A DNA stretch of 16,161 nt from Alphaproteobacteria bacterium (GCA_028289725.1 JANQOH010000460.1:1-16161), one strand, 5' to 3'. Numbered from the stretch's first letter, positions 1-7,639 are shown. The notes: generated from the letters alone by a model not told the origin. Translations and numbers: made by a program.

Positions 1-409
1 CCAGCCAGGCCTCCAGCGATTGCGAATGCTGCGCGGCCGAAAAGCGCGCGACGCCGTGGGGCATGCGTATCACCATCGGCGCACGCGCCTGTCCGCCGAA
101 CATGTAGCGGACTTTCGCGACCTGGTTCACCAGTTCGTCCATGGCGCACAGCGTGAAATCCGCGATGCGCATTTCGACCACCGGCCGGGTGCCGGACAGA
201 GCGGCGCCCAAACCGACGTTCATAATCATCGCCTCAGCAATCGGCGTGGAGACGATGCGCTCGGGGCCAAACGCGTCCGCGAGGCCCGAATACTGTCCGA
301 ACACGCCACCACGCGCGAGGTCCTCACCAAGACACCAGACACGCGGATCGCGGTGCATTTCCTCGATCAAACCCTGACGCATCGCTTCCATGACCGTGAG
401 GCCGCTCAT
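1..409 (-). CDS. TPP-dependent dehydrogenase E1 component, beta subunit (N-terminal part, runs off left edge)
   Basis: This is the N-terminal 136 residues of an E1 beta subunit (transketolase pyrimidine-binding fold), which pairs with the alpha subunit upstream to decarboxylate a 2-oxoacid or cleave acetoin and pass the acyl group to an E2 lipoyl protein. Visible family marks are LGEDLARGGVFGQY near residues 28-40, the STPIAEA block with the conserved Glu at about 59, the stretch PVVEMRIADF (76-85), and the QHSQSLEAW block with the family histidine at about 128. The ATG at 407-409 overlaps the alpha stop codon as ATGA, and a GGGGGCG ribosome binding site sits inside the end of the alpha gene, so the two are translationally coupled. 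The rest of the gene lies left of base 1. Substrate (acetoin, pyruvate or branched-chain 2-oxoacid) cannot be decided from this piece. Confidence 0.93.
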   Translation of the reverse strand, partial: MSGLTVMEAMRQGLIEEMHRDPRVWCLGEDLARGGVFGQYSGLADAFGPERIVSTPIAEAMIMNVGLGAALSGTRPVVEMRIADFTLCAMDELVNQVAKVRYMFGGQARAPMVIRMPHGVARFSAAQHSQSLEAWL

Positions 410-1398
410 TCCGGCGCCCCCACATCTTGCACGTCGCTCAGCGCATCGACCGGCGCGGGCCAAGGAAGACCACCCGCGTACCGTACGGCCTCGGTCATCT
501 CGGCTTCGATTTCGCCGTCGAGCGCGTCGAACGTAGCGTGTGTCACACCGGCCTCGATCAACGCGCGCGTTAAACGGTCTATCGGGTCGCGCTCACGCTG
601 CGCCGCGACCTCGTCGGCTGGCCGGTACGGCGCCGCATCGGCAATAGTGTGGCCATCGAGGCGGTAGGTCGGTGCGTAGAGAAAGGCAGGCCCCTCGCCC
701 CGCCGGCAACGCCCGAGCAATTCGACGGCGGCGTCGTGAACCGCCAGCGCATCGTTTCCGTCGACCTGCGTGCTTGGGATTCCGATTGCTTCGGCGCGCG
801 CCGACGCGCCTGCGCCGCCGGTCGTTTCGCTCTTGCGGGTGAATGCCGCGAAGCCGTTGTCCTCGCAGACGAACAGGACGGGCAAATCATAAATGCGTGC
901 CCAGTTCAGGCCCTCCAAAAAGGGGCCGCGGTTGACGGCGCCGTCGCCGAAAAAGCACGCGCTGACGCGGTCCTGGCCGAGCAGTTTCGCCGCTTGCGCC
1001 GCCCCGACGGCGATGCCGATGCCGCCCCCGACAACCCCGTTGGCGCCCAGCATGCCAACGGAAAAATCGGCAATATGCATGGAGCCGCCTTTGCCGCCGC
1101 AGGTGCCGCCCGCACGGCCGAACAGTTCGGCCATCATGGCTTTGGTGTCGGCGCCCTTGGCGATCGCGTGGCCGTGGCCGCGATGCGTGCTGGTGATCGT
1201 GTCGTCGCGGCGCATCGCGTGGCAGACGCCGGCAGCCACCGCTTCCTGCCCGATCGAGAGATGAAGCACGCCAGGTACCTCTCCGCGCGCGTGGGCGGCG
1301 CGGGCATGCTCCTCGAACGCACGGATACGCCGTATGGTCCGTGCAAGCGCCAAGCCCAGATTGTGAGCGCCGGAAGCGAGGTTCTCGTTGTCAGTCAT
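406..1398 (-). CDS. TPP-dependent dehydrogenase E1 component, alpha subunit (acetoin/pyruvate dehydrogenase class)
   Basis: The 330-residue product is the thiamine-diphosphate-binding alpha subunit of an E1 heterotetramer. Family marks in order: LHLSIGQEAVAAG (46-58), THRGHGH (71-77), the Gly-rich GGTCGGKGGSMH (97-108), the TPP/Mg motif GDGAVN (151-156) through EDNGFA (179-184), and YRLDGHTIADAAPYR (245-259), the region of the phosphorylation loop in mitochondrial E1. Length agrees with bacterial acetoin/pyruvate E1 alpha (about 320-340). The frame stays open upstream to 1686, but the ATG at 1396-1398 was chosen: homology starts just after it, it follows a GGGGA stretch, and a longer start would run into the divergent methyltransferase gene. 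The stop overlaps the beta start by 4 bp. E2 and E3 partners would have to lie beyond the left edge or elsewhere. The acetoin-type reading is favoured by short length, but pyruvate is not excluded. Confidence 0.93.
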   Translation of the reverse strand: MTDNENLASGAHNLGLALARTIRRIRAFEEHARAAHARGEVPGVLHLSIGQEAVAAGVCHAMRRDDTITSTHRGHGHAIAKGADTKAMMAELFGRAGGTCGGKGGSMHIADFSVGMLGANGVVGGGIGIAVGAAQAAKLLGQDRVSACFFGDGAVNRGPFLEGLNWARIYDLPVLFVCEDNGFAAFTRKSETTGGAGASARAEAIGIPSTQVDGNDALAVHDAAVELLGRCRRGEGPAFLYAPTYRLDGHTIADAAPYRPADEVAAQRERDPIDRLTRALIEAGVTHATFDALDGEIEAEMTEAVRYAGGLPWPAPVDALSDVQDVGAPE

Positions 1399-1425
1399 GG
1401 TCCCCACGGTTCGTGTTCCCCGCCC

Positions 1426-1454
1426 CTTGTAAGCACATGCGCGGCGCTTGTCTC
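1426..1454 (-). promoter_or_regulatory. Possible promoter for the E1 alpha/beta genes
   Basis: Read on the minus strand, GAGACA (1454-1449) and TACAAG (1431-1426) are separated by 17 bases, each matching four of six positions of the sigma70 consensus. The implied start near 1420 would leave a leader of about 22 bases before the ATG at 1398. This is a weak match in GC-rich DNA and rests on spacing and position only. Confidence 0.25.
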
Positions 1455-1488
1455 GCCGCTCGTCCCATCCGGCGCGGCGGCGGAATTG

Positions 1489-1517
1489 TTGACTCACGCC
1501 ACGCATCCACCTGTGAT
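1489..1517 (+). promoter_or_regulatory. Probable sigma70-type promoter for the methyltransferase gene
   Basis: TTGACT (1489-1494; five of six consensus positions) and TGTGAT (1512-1517; four of six) are separated by exactly 17 bases. The predicted start near 1524 gives a leader of about 22 bases to the ATG at 1546. It lies in the 147-bp divergent gap, and the -10 element is embedded in an inverted repeat (separate entry). Confidence 0.45.
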
Positions 1518-1521
1518 GCGT
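1501..1521. promoter_or_regulatory. Inverted repeat overlapping the methyltransferase -10 element (possible operator)
   Basis: ACGCATC (1501-1507) is the exact reverse complement of GATGCGT (1515-1521), with a 7-base centre. The right arm covers part of the predicted -10 hexamer TGTGAT, so a dimeric repressor bound here would block the promoter. No regulator gene is adjacent in the window. A 7-bp repeat alone is common by chance; the position is what makes it worth listing. Confidence 0.35.
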
Positions 1522-1545
1522 CGCCAGCCACAGCGGGATATCACG

Positions 1546-2361
1546 ATGACAGATCAAACGACCGACGTCCGAGATCATTGGACGCGCACCGGAACCTTGG
1601 GACGGATCGACGCGGTGCTCACCGAGCTCGGCCACGATCCCGAGCACGTGACGCCGGACATCCTCGCCAGCGTCGAGCATCTCCATTCAGGCGGCTTGAA
1701 GACGACGCAGGACCAAGCGCAGCGTCTCAGTCTAGGCCCGGAAACGCGGGTCCTTGATATCGGCTGCGGCATCGGCGGTCCCGCACGCTATCTCGCCGCC
1801 AATTTTGGCTGCCAGATTCATGGGGTCGATCTCACGCCCGAGATGATCGAAACGGGGCAAATCCTGACGGAGCGCTGCGGCCTGTCCGACAAGATTACGC
1901 TGCAGGTCGGTGACGCCCGCGACCTGGCTTTCCCGGACGCCAGCTTCGACGTCGTCTGGTGCCAAAACGTCACGATGAACATTCCGGACAAGGTCGGTTT
2001 CCTCGCCGGTGTTCACCGGGTCTTGAAACCCGGCGGCATTTTCACCTCGACCGAATTCTCGACCGGCCCGGGCGGCGAAATGATTTTCCCGGTGATGTGG
2101 GCTTATGACGCGTCGATGAGCTTTCTCGACACCGAGGATCAAATGCGCGCGCAGTTCGATGCCGCCGGATTCCGTATTCGCGAATGGATCAACTACACCG
2201 ATGAGGTGATCGACTGGCTGAAGCAAATGGGCAAGCCGGACAATAAGCTGACCACCCAGCTCGTGTTCGGCGACGACACGGCGATGCGCGCCAAAAACGG
2301 CGCCCGCAACATGGAGGAAAAACGCACCATCTATTGGATCATTGTTGTGGAGCGTGCGTGA
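1546..2361 (+). CDS. SAM-dependent class I methyltransferase (Methyltransf_11 / UbiE-like)
   Basis: The 271-residue protein has a Rossmann-like SAM-binding domain: motif I VLDIGCGIGGPARYLA (69-84), the acidic ribose-binding loop GVDLTPEMI (93-101), VGDARDLAFPDASFDVVWCQNV (motif II/III region, 121-142) and VLKPGG (159-164). The N-terminal HLHSGGLKTT (45-54) resembles the region before motif I in small-molecule methyltransferases of the glycine/sarcosine/dimethylglycine and phosphoethanolamine type, so a small soluble acceptor is more likely than DNA or RNA; that is inference. The frame is open far upstream (from 649), but that part lies antisense to E1 alpha and is rejected; ATG 1546 follows a weak GCGGGA site and a good promoter. 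It is transcribed alone, divergent from the E1 genes and convergent with the GNAT that ends 22 bp away. Confidence 0.9.
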   Translation: MTDQTTDVRDHWTRTGTLGRIDAVLTELGHDPEHVTPDILASVEHLHSGGLKTTQDQAQRLSLGPETRVLDIGCGIGGPARYLAANFGCQIHGVDLTPEMIETGQILTERCGLSDKITLQVGDARDLAFPDASFDVVWCQNVTMNIPDKVGFLAGVHRVLKPGGIFTSTEFSTGPGGEMIFPVMWAYDASMSFLDTEDQMRAQFDAAGFRIREWINYTDEVIDWLKQMGKPDNKLTTQLVFGDDTAMRAKNGARNMEEKRTIYWIIVVERA

Positions 2362-2383
2362 CGCGGATATCGAACGGCAGAAC

Positions 2384-2821
2384 TTAGATCGGTTTCTTCA
2401 TGGACACTTTGTTGCCGACGCGTTCGGTCTCCCGCCAGCCGAGACGCTGATAAAGCCGAATGTTCTCCGACATGCCGGTGTGGGTGACGAGCCGCATCTC
2501 ACGATAGCCTTGTGTCTCAGATTCGAAATCCGCAAGCGTCAGCAACGCTCGGCCCAGCCCGGTTCCCTGCTGTTCGGGATGCACCGCGACATTGGCGAGC
2601 CGCATGAAGCCCGTCTCGGGAATCAAAACCAGGCCGCCGACGATGGCTCCATCAATTTCCGCCACCCACACCTGGTGCTTGGCGATTTCGCCCGCGCAGT
2701 CGGCCGAAACCGGCGGCAGATCGCTCAACCGCTTGGCATAAGGCGCGTAGGCAGCGTCGATACACGCCGCCAGCGCGTCGGCATCGCCCTGCTCCGCCCG
2801 GCGGATGGTCCAGCCTGCCAC
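2384..2821 (-). CDS. GNAT family N-acetyltransferase
   Basis: The 145-residue product is a compact single-domain GNAT, acetyl-CoA dependent and cytosolic. The acetyl-CoA pyrophosphate loop is VAVHPEQQGTGLGRALL (78-94, with the Q/RxxGxG/A core QQGTGLG at 84-90), preceded by the strand RLANVAV, and followed by the motif B region NIRLYQRLGWRE (120-131), whose Tyr is in the position of the usual general acid. The start is GTG (2819-2821), preceded by GCGGGA; no in-frame ATG lies close by. The gene is convergent with the methyltransferase and divergent from the SDR gene. The acceptor substrate is unknown; the size and layout fit a small-molecule or peptide N-acetyltransferase rather than RimI with certainty. 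Confidence 0.88.
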   Translation of the reverse strand: MAGWTIRRAEQGDADALAACIDAAYAPYAKRLSDLPPVSADCAGEIAKHQVWVAEIDGAIVGGLVLIPETGFMRLANVAVHPEQQGTGLGRALLTLADFESETQGYREMRLVTHTGMSENIRLYQRLGWRETERVGNKVSMKKPI

Positions 2822-2834
2822 TTATTCAGTCCCG

Positions 2835-2891
2835 CAAATTTCCAATCGGTGTATCGGTTCAGGGCATAATGCTGATTGTATTTGAAATTGG
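2835..2891. promoter_or_regulatory. Imperfect 12-bp inverted repeat in the GNAT/SDR divergent gap
   Basis: CAAATTTCCAAT (2835-2846) pairs with ATTTGAAATTGG (2880-2891) at 10 of 12 positions, with 33 bases between. The right arm runs into the GGGAGA ribosome binding site of the SDR gene. It could be two half-sites of a regulator serving both divergent genes, or an mRNA stem that covers the SDR start. CATAAT at 2865-2870 resembles a -10 element between the arms, but no good -35 was found. Confidence 0.25.
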
Positions 2892-2900
2892 GAGATCTCG

Positions 2901-3668
2901 ATGACTCAAGAAGCCGTATACCCGAGCCTGAAAGAACGCGTCATATTCATCACCGGCGGCGGGTCCGGTATCGGCGCCGCGGTCGTCGAGAAACTGTGTC
3001 GCCAAGGCGCGCGCGTGTTCTTCGTCGATATTGATCGCGCGGCGAGCACGAGCCTGGTCGAACGCGTCGGCGCCGCGGGACAACCCGCGCCCGAATTCAT
3101 CGAATGCGATCTGCGCGATATCGATGCCCTTCGAAACGCCATCGCCGGCGTCATCGAGAAAGCCGGGCCCATCCAAGTGCTGGTCAACAATGCCGCCAAC
3201 GATGACCGGCATGCTTTTGCCGACGTCACGCCGGACTATTTTGACGACCGCATCGCGGTCAATTTGAAGCATCAGTTTTTCGCGGCCCAAGCGGTTGCGG
3301 GTCCGATGGCGGAGGCCGGCGGCGGCTCGATCATCAATATGAGCTCGGTCACTTGGTTGATCGGCTTTCCCGATCTGCCGGTTTATGTTGCCTCCAAAGC
3401 CGCCATCGTCGGCATGATGCGCGCGCTGGCGCGGGAACTCGGTCCGAAGAACATCCGGGTGAATTCGGTGATCCCCGGTTGGATCATGACCGATCGACAA
3501 GTCGAAAAATGGCTCGATGCGGAAGGCGAAGCCGAAATGATGCGCCGACAGTGCCTCAAACGGCGCCTGATGCCCGAAGAACTTGCCAGCATCGTGCTGT
3601 TCCTCGCCGCTGACGATAGCGGCATCTGCACCAACCAAACCTTCGTCGCGGACGGCGGCTGGTCGTAA
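2901..3668 (+). CDS. Short-chain dehydrogenase/reductase (classical SDR)
   Basis: The 255-residue protein is a full-length classical SDR oxidoreductase. It shows the cofactor motif TGGGSGIG (18-25), Asp at 43 and 45 at the end of the second strand (suggesting NAD(H) over NADP(H)), the NNAA motif (96-99), and the catalytic tetrad Asn121 (AVNL), Ser149 (MSSVTW), Tyr162 and Lys166 (YVASK). The C-terminus VADGGWS is typical of the sugar- or polyol-oxidising members, so an aldose or similar hydroxy substrate is plausible but unproven. ATG 2901 is preceded by TTGGGAGA, a good ribosome binding site. It is followed on the same strand, 75 bp later, by a RimJ-like GNAT. Confidence 0.92.
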   Translation: MTQEAVYPSLKERVIFITGGGSGIGAAVVEKLCRQGARVFFVDIDRAASTSLVERVGAAGQPAPEFIECDLRDIDALRNAIAGVIEKAGPIQVLVNNAANDDRHAFADVTPDYFDDRIAVNLKHQFFAAQAVAGPMAEAGGGSIINMSSVTWLIGFPDLPVYVASKAAIVGMMRALARELGPKNIRVNSVIPGWIMTDRQVEKWLDAEGEAEMMRRQCLKRRLMPEELASIVLFLAADDSGICTNQTFVADGGWS

Positions 3669-3743
3669 GCCAACGCCGCATCACGCGCGACTGTCTGTGT
3701 GAATGCACCGATCGCGCTTTTCGGCAAAACACGAGCGGCAACG

Positions 3744-4280
3744 ATGGTTGAGATACCGATCCTCGAGACCGAGAGATTGATCCTCCGTGAAATCCGGCCG
3801 GGCGATTTCGAGGCGTATGCCGCGTTCTATGAGACGGAGCGCTCCCGATTGCGTGCTGGCCCCTTGACGCGCGTCGAGGCCTGGGCCGCTTTCGCCGCTG
3901 AAATCGGTCATTGGACATTGCGCGGCTATGGATTTTGGTCCGTCGACGAAAAGGCCAGTGGCGCATATTGCGGCGTGGTCGGCCTCTACAATCCGGAAGG
4001 CTGGCCCGCGCCGGAGGTCGGCTGGCTGGTCTGGGCGGATCACGAAGGCAAAGGCATTGCGCATGAGGCGTCGCTTCGCGCCCGCGCCTACGCCTTCGAG
4101 GTCCTAGGCTGGGACCAAGTCGTCAGCTGTATCTCCGACGGCAATCACCGCTCGATCAAGCTGGCCGAGCGGATGGGCGCGACGTTCGACCGGCGCGTGC
4201 CGAGACCGGGGCGGCCGGACCAGTTGGTCTATATCCATCCGACACCCGGCTCCGCATCGCCCGAAAATACGGACGGTTAA
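3744..4280 (+). CDS. GNAT family acetyltransferase, RimJ/RimL-like
   Basis: The 178-residue product has the N-terminal signature of the RimJ/RimL-type (Acetyltransf_3) GNATs: ILETERLILREIRPGDFEAY (6-25). The acetyl-CoA loop is WADHEGKGIAHEA (97-109) and the C-terminal NHRSIKLAERMGATF (134-148) is the family's usual helix and strand after the loop. In this family the acceptor is often a protein N-terminus or an amino acid; nothing here fixes it. The frame is open to a GTG at 3699, but ATG 3744 is preferred because family homology begins immediately after it. Located 75 bp downstream of the SDR gene on the same strand and could share its transcript. It ends 57 bp from the convergent metY stop; no terminator was seen between them. 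Confidence 0.88.
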   Translation: MVEIPILETERLILREIRPGDFEAYAAFYETERSRLRAGPLTRVEAWAAFAAEIGHWTLRGYGFWSVDEKASGAYCGVVGLYNPEGWPAPEVGWLVWADHEGKGIAHEASLRARAYAFEVLGWDQVVSCISDGNHRSIKLAERMGATFDRRVPRPGRPDQLVYIHPTPGSASPENTDG

Positions 4281-4337
4281 GCAAAAGCCAACCACAGGGC
4301 GGCACGCAACCGCGCGCCGCACCGCGACGGGCTCACG

Positions 4338-5648
4338 TTACGCGGCTTGAGCCGCCGTCAGCGCTTGTTCGATGTCCGCCAAAATATCGTCCGGGTGCTC
4401 GATGCCGATCGACAGTCGGACATAGCCGTCCGTGACGCCGGTGGCGGCCATGTCATCCTGTGACAGCTGCGAGTGTGTCGTGGTCGCCGGGTGAATCGCG
4501 AGGCTTCGCGCGTCGCCGATATTCGCCACGTGATACAGCATCTTCAGCGCATCGATAAAACGCCGGCCGGCGTCCTTGCCGCCTTTCAACTCAAACCCGA
4601 CCAAGGCACCGAAACCGCCCTGCAAATAAGTCTTGGCGCGGCGGCCAGACTCGCCGTCCTTGAGTCCGGCAAAAATGACCTTCTCGACCGCCGGATGGTC
4701 ATTCAAGAAATTGGCGACAACCTCCGCGTTGCTGCAATGCTGGCGCATGCGGAGCGGTAAGGTCTCCAATCCCTGTATAAAGTTGTAGGCGTTGAAGGGG
4801 CTCATGCATGAACCGAGGTCGCGCAGCAGCACGACCCGGGCACGAATGATGTACGCGATTGGCGCGCCGAGCGCTTCCGGAATGAGTGTGGCCCACACGG
4901 CGCCGTGATAGCTCGGGTCGGGCTGGTTCAGCAGCGGCTGGCGCTCCGGATTGGCGGTCCAATCGAAGTTGCCACCGTCGACGATCACGCCGCCGATCGA
5001 GGTCCCATGCCCGCCGATATATTTAGTTGTGGAATACACGACGATGGCGGCCCCGTGCTCAAACGGCCGGCACAGGATCGGGCACGCGGTGTTATCCATA
5101 ATCAGCGGTATGCCGAACTCACGCCCGATGTCCGACACTTCCTTGATGGGAAAAACGTCGAGCTTCGGGTTCGGCAGGGTCTCGGCGTAATAGGCGCGGG
5201 TCTTGTCGTCGGTAGCGCGGCGGAAATTCTCGGGGTCGGCCGGGTCGACGAAACGGACCTCGATCCCCATCGTCTTGAGCGTATTGGCGAACAGATTCCA
5301 GGTGCCGCCATAAAGGTCCGTCGAGGAAACAATATTATCGCCCGCCTGCGCCAGGTTCTGGATCGCGAAGGCGCTCGCGGCCTGACCCGAACTCACGGCA
5401 AGCGCCGCGGCGCCGCCTTCCAGCGCGGCGATGCGCTGCTCGAGCACGTCGCAGGTCGGGTTCATGATCCGCGAATAGATATTGCCGAGCTCCTGCAGCG
5501 CGAAAAGATTTGACGCGTGCTCGGTGCTTTTGAACTGATAGGACGTGGTTTGATAAATCGGCACGGCCACCGCCGTCGTCGCCGGATCGCTGCGATAACC
5601 GCCGCCGTGGAGAACAACCGTTTCCGGATTAACGTAATTGCCCGTCAT
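4338..5648 (-). CDS. metY: O-acetylhomoserine sulfhydrylase (aminocarboxypropyltransferase)
   Basis: This PLP enzyme of the Cys/Met metabolism family converts O-acetyl-L-homoserine plus sulfide (or a thiol) to homocysteine or methionine. In the 436-residue product the PLP lysine is Lys209 in YSTTKYIGGHGTS (205-216). Phosphate contacts are YSR (58-60) from the partner subunit and SSGQA (86-90). The ring-nitrogen Asp is 185 in MDNTA, and the C-terminal RLSIGIEHPDDI is canonical. The length matches the sulfhydrylase branch (about 430) rather than the shorter cystathionine gamma-synthases (about 380-400). Two adjacent ATGs (5651 and 5648) are possible; 5648 gives the better 5-base spacing to GGAG. 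A homologue acting as methionine gamma-lyase is the main alternative but less likely at this length. It is downstream, on the same strand, of the solute-binding protein gene but 440 bp away, so probably separately transcribed. Confidence 0.92.
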   Translation of the reverse strand: MTGNYVNPETVVLHGGGYRSDPATTAVAVPIYQTTSYQFKSTEHASNLFALQELGNIYSRIMNPTCDVLEQRIAALEGGAAALAVSSGQAASAFAIQNLAQAGDNIVSSTDLYGGTWNLFANTLKTMGIEVRFVDPADPENFRRATDDKTRAYYAETLPNPKLDVFPIKEVSDIGREFGIPLIMDNTACPILCRPFEHGAAIVVYSTTKYIGGHGTSIGGVIVDGGNFDWTANPERQPLLNQPDPSYHGAVWATLIPEALGAPIAYIIRARVVLLRDLGSCMSPFNAYNFIQGLETLPLRMRQHCSNAEVVANFLNDHPAVEKVIFAGLKDGESGRRAKTYLQGGFGALVGFELKGGKDAGRRFIDALKMLYHVANIGDARSLAIHPATTTHSQLSQDDMAATGVTDGYVRLSIGIEHPDDILADIEQALTAAQAA

Positions 5649-5651
5649 CAT

Positions 5652-6091
5652 AACTCCATAATCTTTTGCTGAATTCGCCGGAGTGGCGATCAAGACGCCG
5701 CGACACTACCGCGCGAGTCCGATCATTAGAAGTGTCGATCAAGGCCATGGCCCGCAGACCCGCCAATCCGGCCTTGTTCGGGCAAGAGCATCGCGCTACC
5801 GGTGCACCGGCCGTCGCAGCGGCCAAATCCGAATGGGTGACGCGTCAATTGACCCCAAAGCCGGGGCCGCCCAATCGACGCCGACATAGGTGGGCCCGAC
5901 GATATGACGCGACATCGAGACGGTCGACTTAGCCACACCGTGTACGTGCCGCCACGGATCGATCGCAGTGCATGCGTGATCCCGGATAAGCTTCGACCGT
6001 GTGACTTGGTTTCGGCGCACGTTCTTTATCCGTTTCGGATTCGTTAGGACACTATTCGTCGCGGAAGCCTGCAACCAACTGGCATGTCGAC
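5652..6091. other. 440-bp gap without a convincing gene upstream of metY
   Basis: No reading frame here has family-like sequence. It contains an inverted repeat CGACACT (5701-5707) / AGTGTCG (5731-5737) and, inside its loop, a CCGCGCG..TCCGATCATT element (5709-5727) that recurs upstream of the secreted-protein gene (12840 region). A search by eye for a SAM-II riboswitch, common upstream of met genes in alphaproteobacteria, was negative. The metY promoter is presumably here but was not identified. Confidence 0.5.
5701..5737. repeat. Inverted repeat upstream of metY
   Basis: CGACACT at 5701-5707 and AGTGTCG at 5731-5737 are exact reverse complements, with 23 bases between, about 55-90 bases before the metY start. 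It may be an operator or an mRNA stem. It is not a terminator because no T-run follows on either strand. Confidence 0.35.
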
Positions 6092-7441
6092 CTATCCGCG
6101 TACAAACAGTGCGGCCTCGTTTCCCGCCCAGGCGATCGCGTCGTCGAAGGACTCGCCGCCTTGGGTTACGCGGGCGACCAAATTGGGAAGGATGCCTTGT
6201 GTATAGACGAGGGAGGCATACTCGGGCGGCGCAGGGTAGCCCGCGACGATCTGGGTCTCATCGCCGCGAACGGGATAATTGTGCAGAACGCCTGTGGGCG
6301 GCCCCGCTTGGGTCCAATAGTCATTGTTTTGGTAATGCGACGTGATGATGGGTATGTCGTAGCCTTGAGATGCCGCGACGAGCTGATCGACGACGTCTTT
6401 TCTGGCGACAAATCTCATTAAATCCTTAGCCGCCGAAATATTCTCGGAAAAGTCCCAGACACCCCAGAAATTCGGATTGCCGGTCCGGAAGCGCCCGCTG
6501 GGTCCGCGCGGATTGTCGTGATGCCACAATTGCGTGCCGACTTCGGGATTGTCTCGGTTTGCAACCGCCCACGCGCTCGGCGGATTGCATATCCCAGACC
6601 CGCGTCCGGAAATGATCCAGCGATTGTTGGCGGCGTCGTCCCACGCATAGACATTGTCCGGCATGAATTGGGTCAGTCTTGAGAGGTAATCCAACACGGC
6701 GCGCGTTTCATCGGAATCGACGCTCACTTCGCCGCCTTCATTGATGACCGCCGCCCCGTAGGCCGCGAATATTGCGCCGAGCCATTGCGGACCATCGTTC
6801 CCCGGCGTAATGGGCGCGCCGAAGGATTTGCCGGCGGCGTGAAGTTTTTCCGCGGCGACCAAGAACCGTTCGTAATCCCATTGCTCGACCAGAGCCGGGT
6901 CGCGGTCGCCGCCGGCCGGAAAGATCTTCTGTAGATCGACGTCGGCATAGGTCTGGAAATAATCGAGCCGGGACATGGAGGGGAAATTCGGGGAACCGAC
7001 GGGCGCAGGCGAGCCCCGCCACGCGCCGTCGAGCTGCGCGAGATAGGTTGCGTAGGACGCCAAGGGACCGTGTTCGGCAACAATGTCGGCCACCACGTCG
7101 TCGACGGGCGCCAGGCGATGCCGGAACATCGACGGCATCCAGGTTTCCAGCGTCAAAACGTCGTGCCCGGTCTTGGCCCGCGACTCCGCGTGCGCCGTCA
7201 TTTGGAGCTTGTTGGCGATCGACGTGATGAAATCGATCGTGATTTCAACCCCGTTGTCCGCGCCCCATTGCTCGCAGATCTGCCGCAGCACATCGTTGGC
7301 GCCGGGGACCCAATGGTCCCAAAGGCCTAGTTTCAGTTTGCCCGCCGAGCGCGCCGATTTTACGTACGGAAATCCGGTGATGGCGGCCGCGCTCGCGCCA
7401 ACCGCCGCTGTGGACTTTATGAACTGACGCCGTGAGAGCAT
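6092..7441 (-). CDS. ABC transporter substrate-binding protein, family 1, Tat-exported
   Basis: The 449-residue product is a periplasmic extracellular solute-binding protein (SBP family 1, the sugar/glycerol-phosphate type). The N-terminus MLSRRQFIKS carries a twin-arginine motif (Arg4-Arg5), followed by a hydrophobic stretch to about residue 24 and probable cleavage near residue 33, so it is exported folded. The mature N-terminus KLKLGLWDHWVPGANDVL (35-52), the repeated Trp/Tyr-rich lobes and the C-terminal AYAPPEYASL-like region fit a ligand-binding bilobed protein. No ABC permease or ATPase gene lies on either side: metY is downstream and an isochorismatase is divergent, so this is an orphan binding protein whose transporter must be elsewhere. 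The ligand is unknown; carbohydrates or polyols are usual for the family. ATG 7441 is the only start consistent with the Tat signal. Confidence 0.88.
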   Translation of the reverse strand: MLSRRQFIKSTAAVGASAAAITGFPYVKSARSAGKLKLGLWDHWVPGANDVLRQICEQWGADNGVEITIDFITSIANKLQMTAHAESRAKTGHDVLTLETWMPSMFRHRLAPVDDVVADIVAEHGPLASYATYLAQLDGAWRGSPAPVGSPNFPSMSRLDYFQTYADVDLQKIFPAGGDRDPALVEQWDYERFLVAAEKLHAAGKSFGAPITPGNDGPQWLGAIFAAYGAAVINEGGEVSVDSDETRAVLDYLSRLTQFMPDNVYAWDDAANNRWIISGRGSGICNPPSAWAVANRDNPEVGTQLWHHDNPRGPSGRFRTGNPNFWGVWDFSENISAAKDLMRFVARKDVVDQLVAASQGYDIPIITSHYQNNDYWTQAGPPTGVLHNYPVRGDETQIVAGYPAPPEYASLVYTQGILPNLVARVTQGGESFDDAIAWAGNEAALFVRG

Positions 7442-7639
7442 ATCGCGCTCCAGTAATTCTTATTCTTGCACCAATCGTCGATCTCGTTTCGCGCAGAGTA
7501 CCCGAAGCGTCACGCCCAAGCGAACGCGGTTGAAAGGACTCGATAAACCACTGATGGGCTGGCTTCGTCACCTTGTGCCGCCCGCACCGGCTGATACAGT
7601 CAACGACCTCCTCGGACGGAATATTTTGGATAGCGCGCG
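7442..7639. promoter_or_regulatory. Divergent intergenic region between solute-binding protein and hydrolase genes
   Basis: This 198-bp gap must hold the promoters for the minus-strand binding-protein gene and the plus-strand isochorismatase gene. TTGACT (minus, near 7591-7596) and TTGAAA (plus, near 7533-7538) are -35-like, but neither has a good -10 at 16-18 bases, so no promoter is assigned. Confidence 0.3.

Noticed and set aside
649..1545. Long upstream extension of the methyltransferase frame
   Set aside because: It is antisense to the well-supported E1 alpha gene, has no family-like sequence, and the ATG at 1546 sits right behind a good promoter.
2859..3638. 259-codon minus-strand frame over the SDR gene
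   Set aside because: It is the antisense shadow of a canonical SDR with a complete catalytic tetrad; its own translation is His/Asp/Arg-rich with no family marks.
4905..5513. 202-codon plus-strand frame inside metY
   Set aside because: Antisense shadow of a conserved PLP enzyme; no ribosome binding site or protein-like features.
5652..5760. SAM-II or other SAM riboswitch upstream of metY
   Set aside because: Looked for the TGATTTA/GCTAAA-type conserved elements and pseudoknot layout on the minus strand. A GGCG...CGCC hairpin exists near 5683-5697, but the conserved core is missing.
5796..6074. Minus-strand frame containing TYVGVDWAA, reminiscent of an IS110 transposase N-terminus
   Set aside because: The similarity is limited to a few residues, no further transposase sequence follows, and no insertion-element ends were found.
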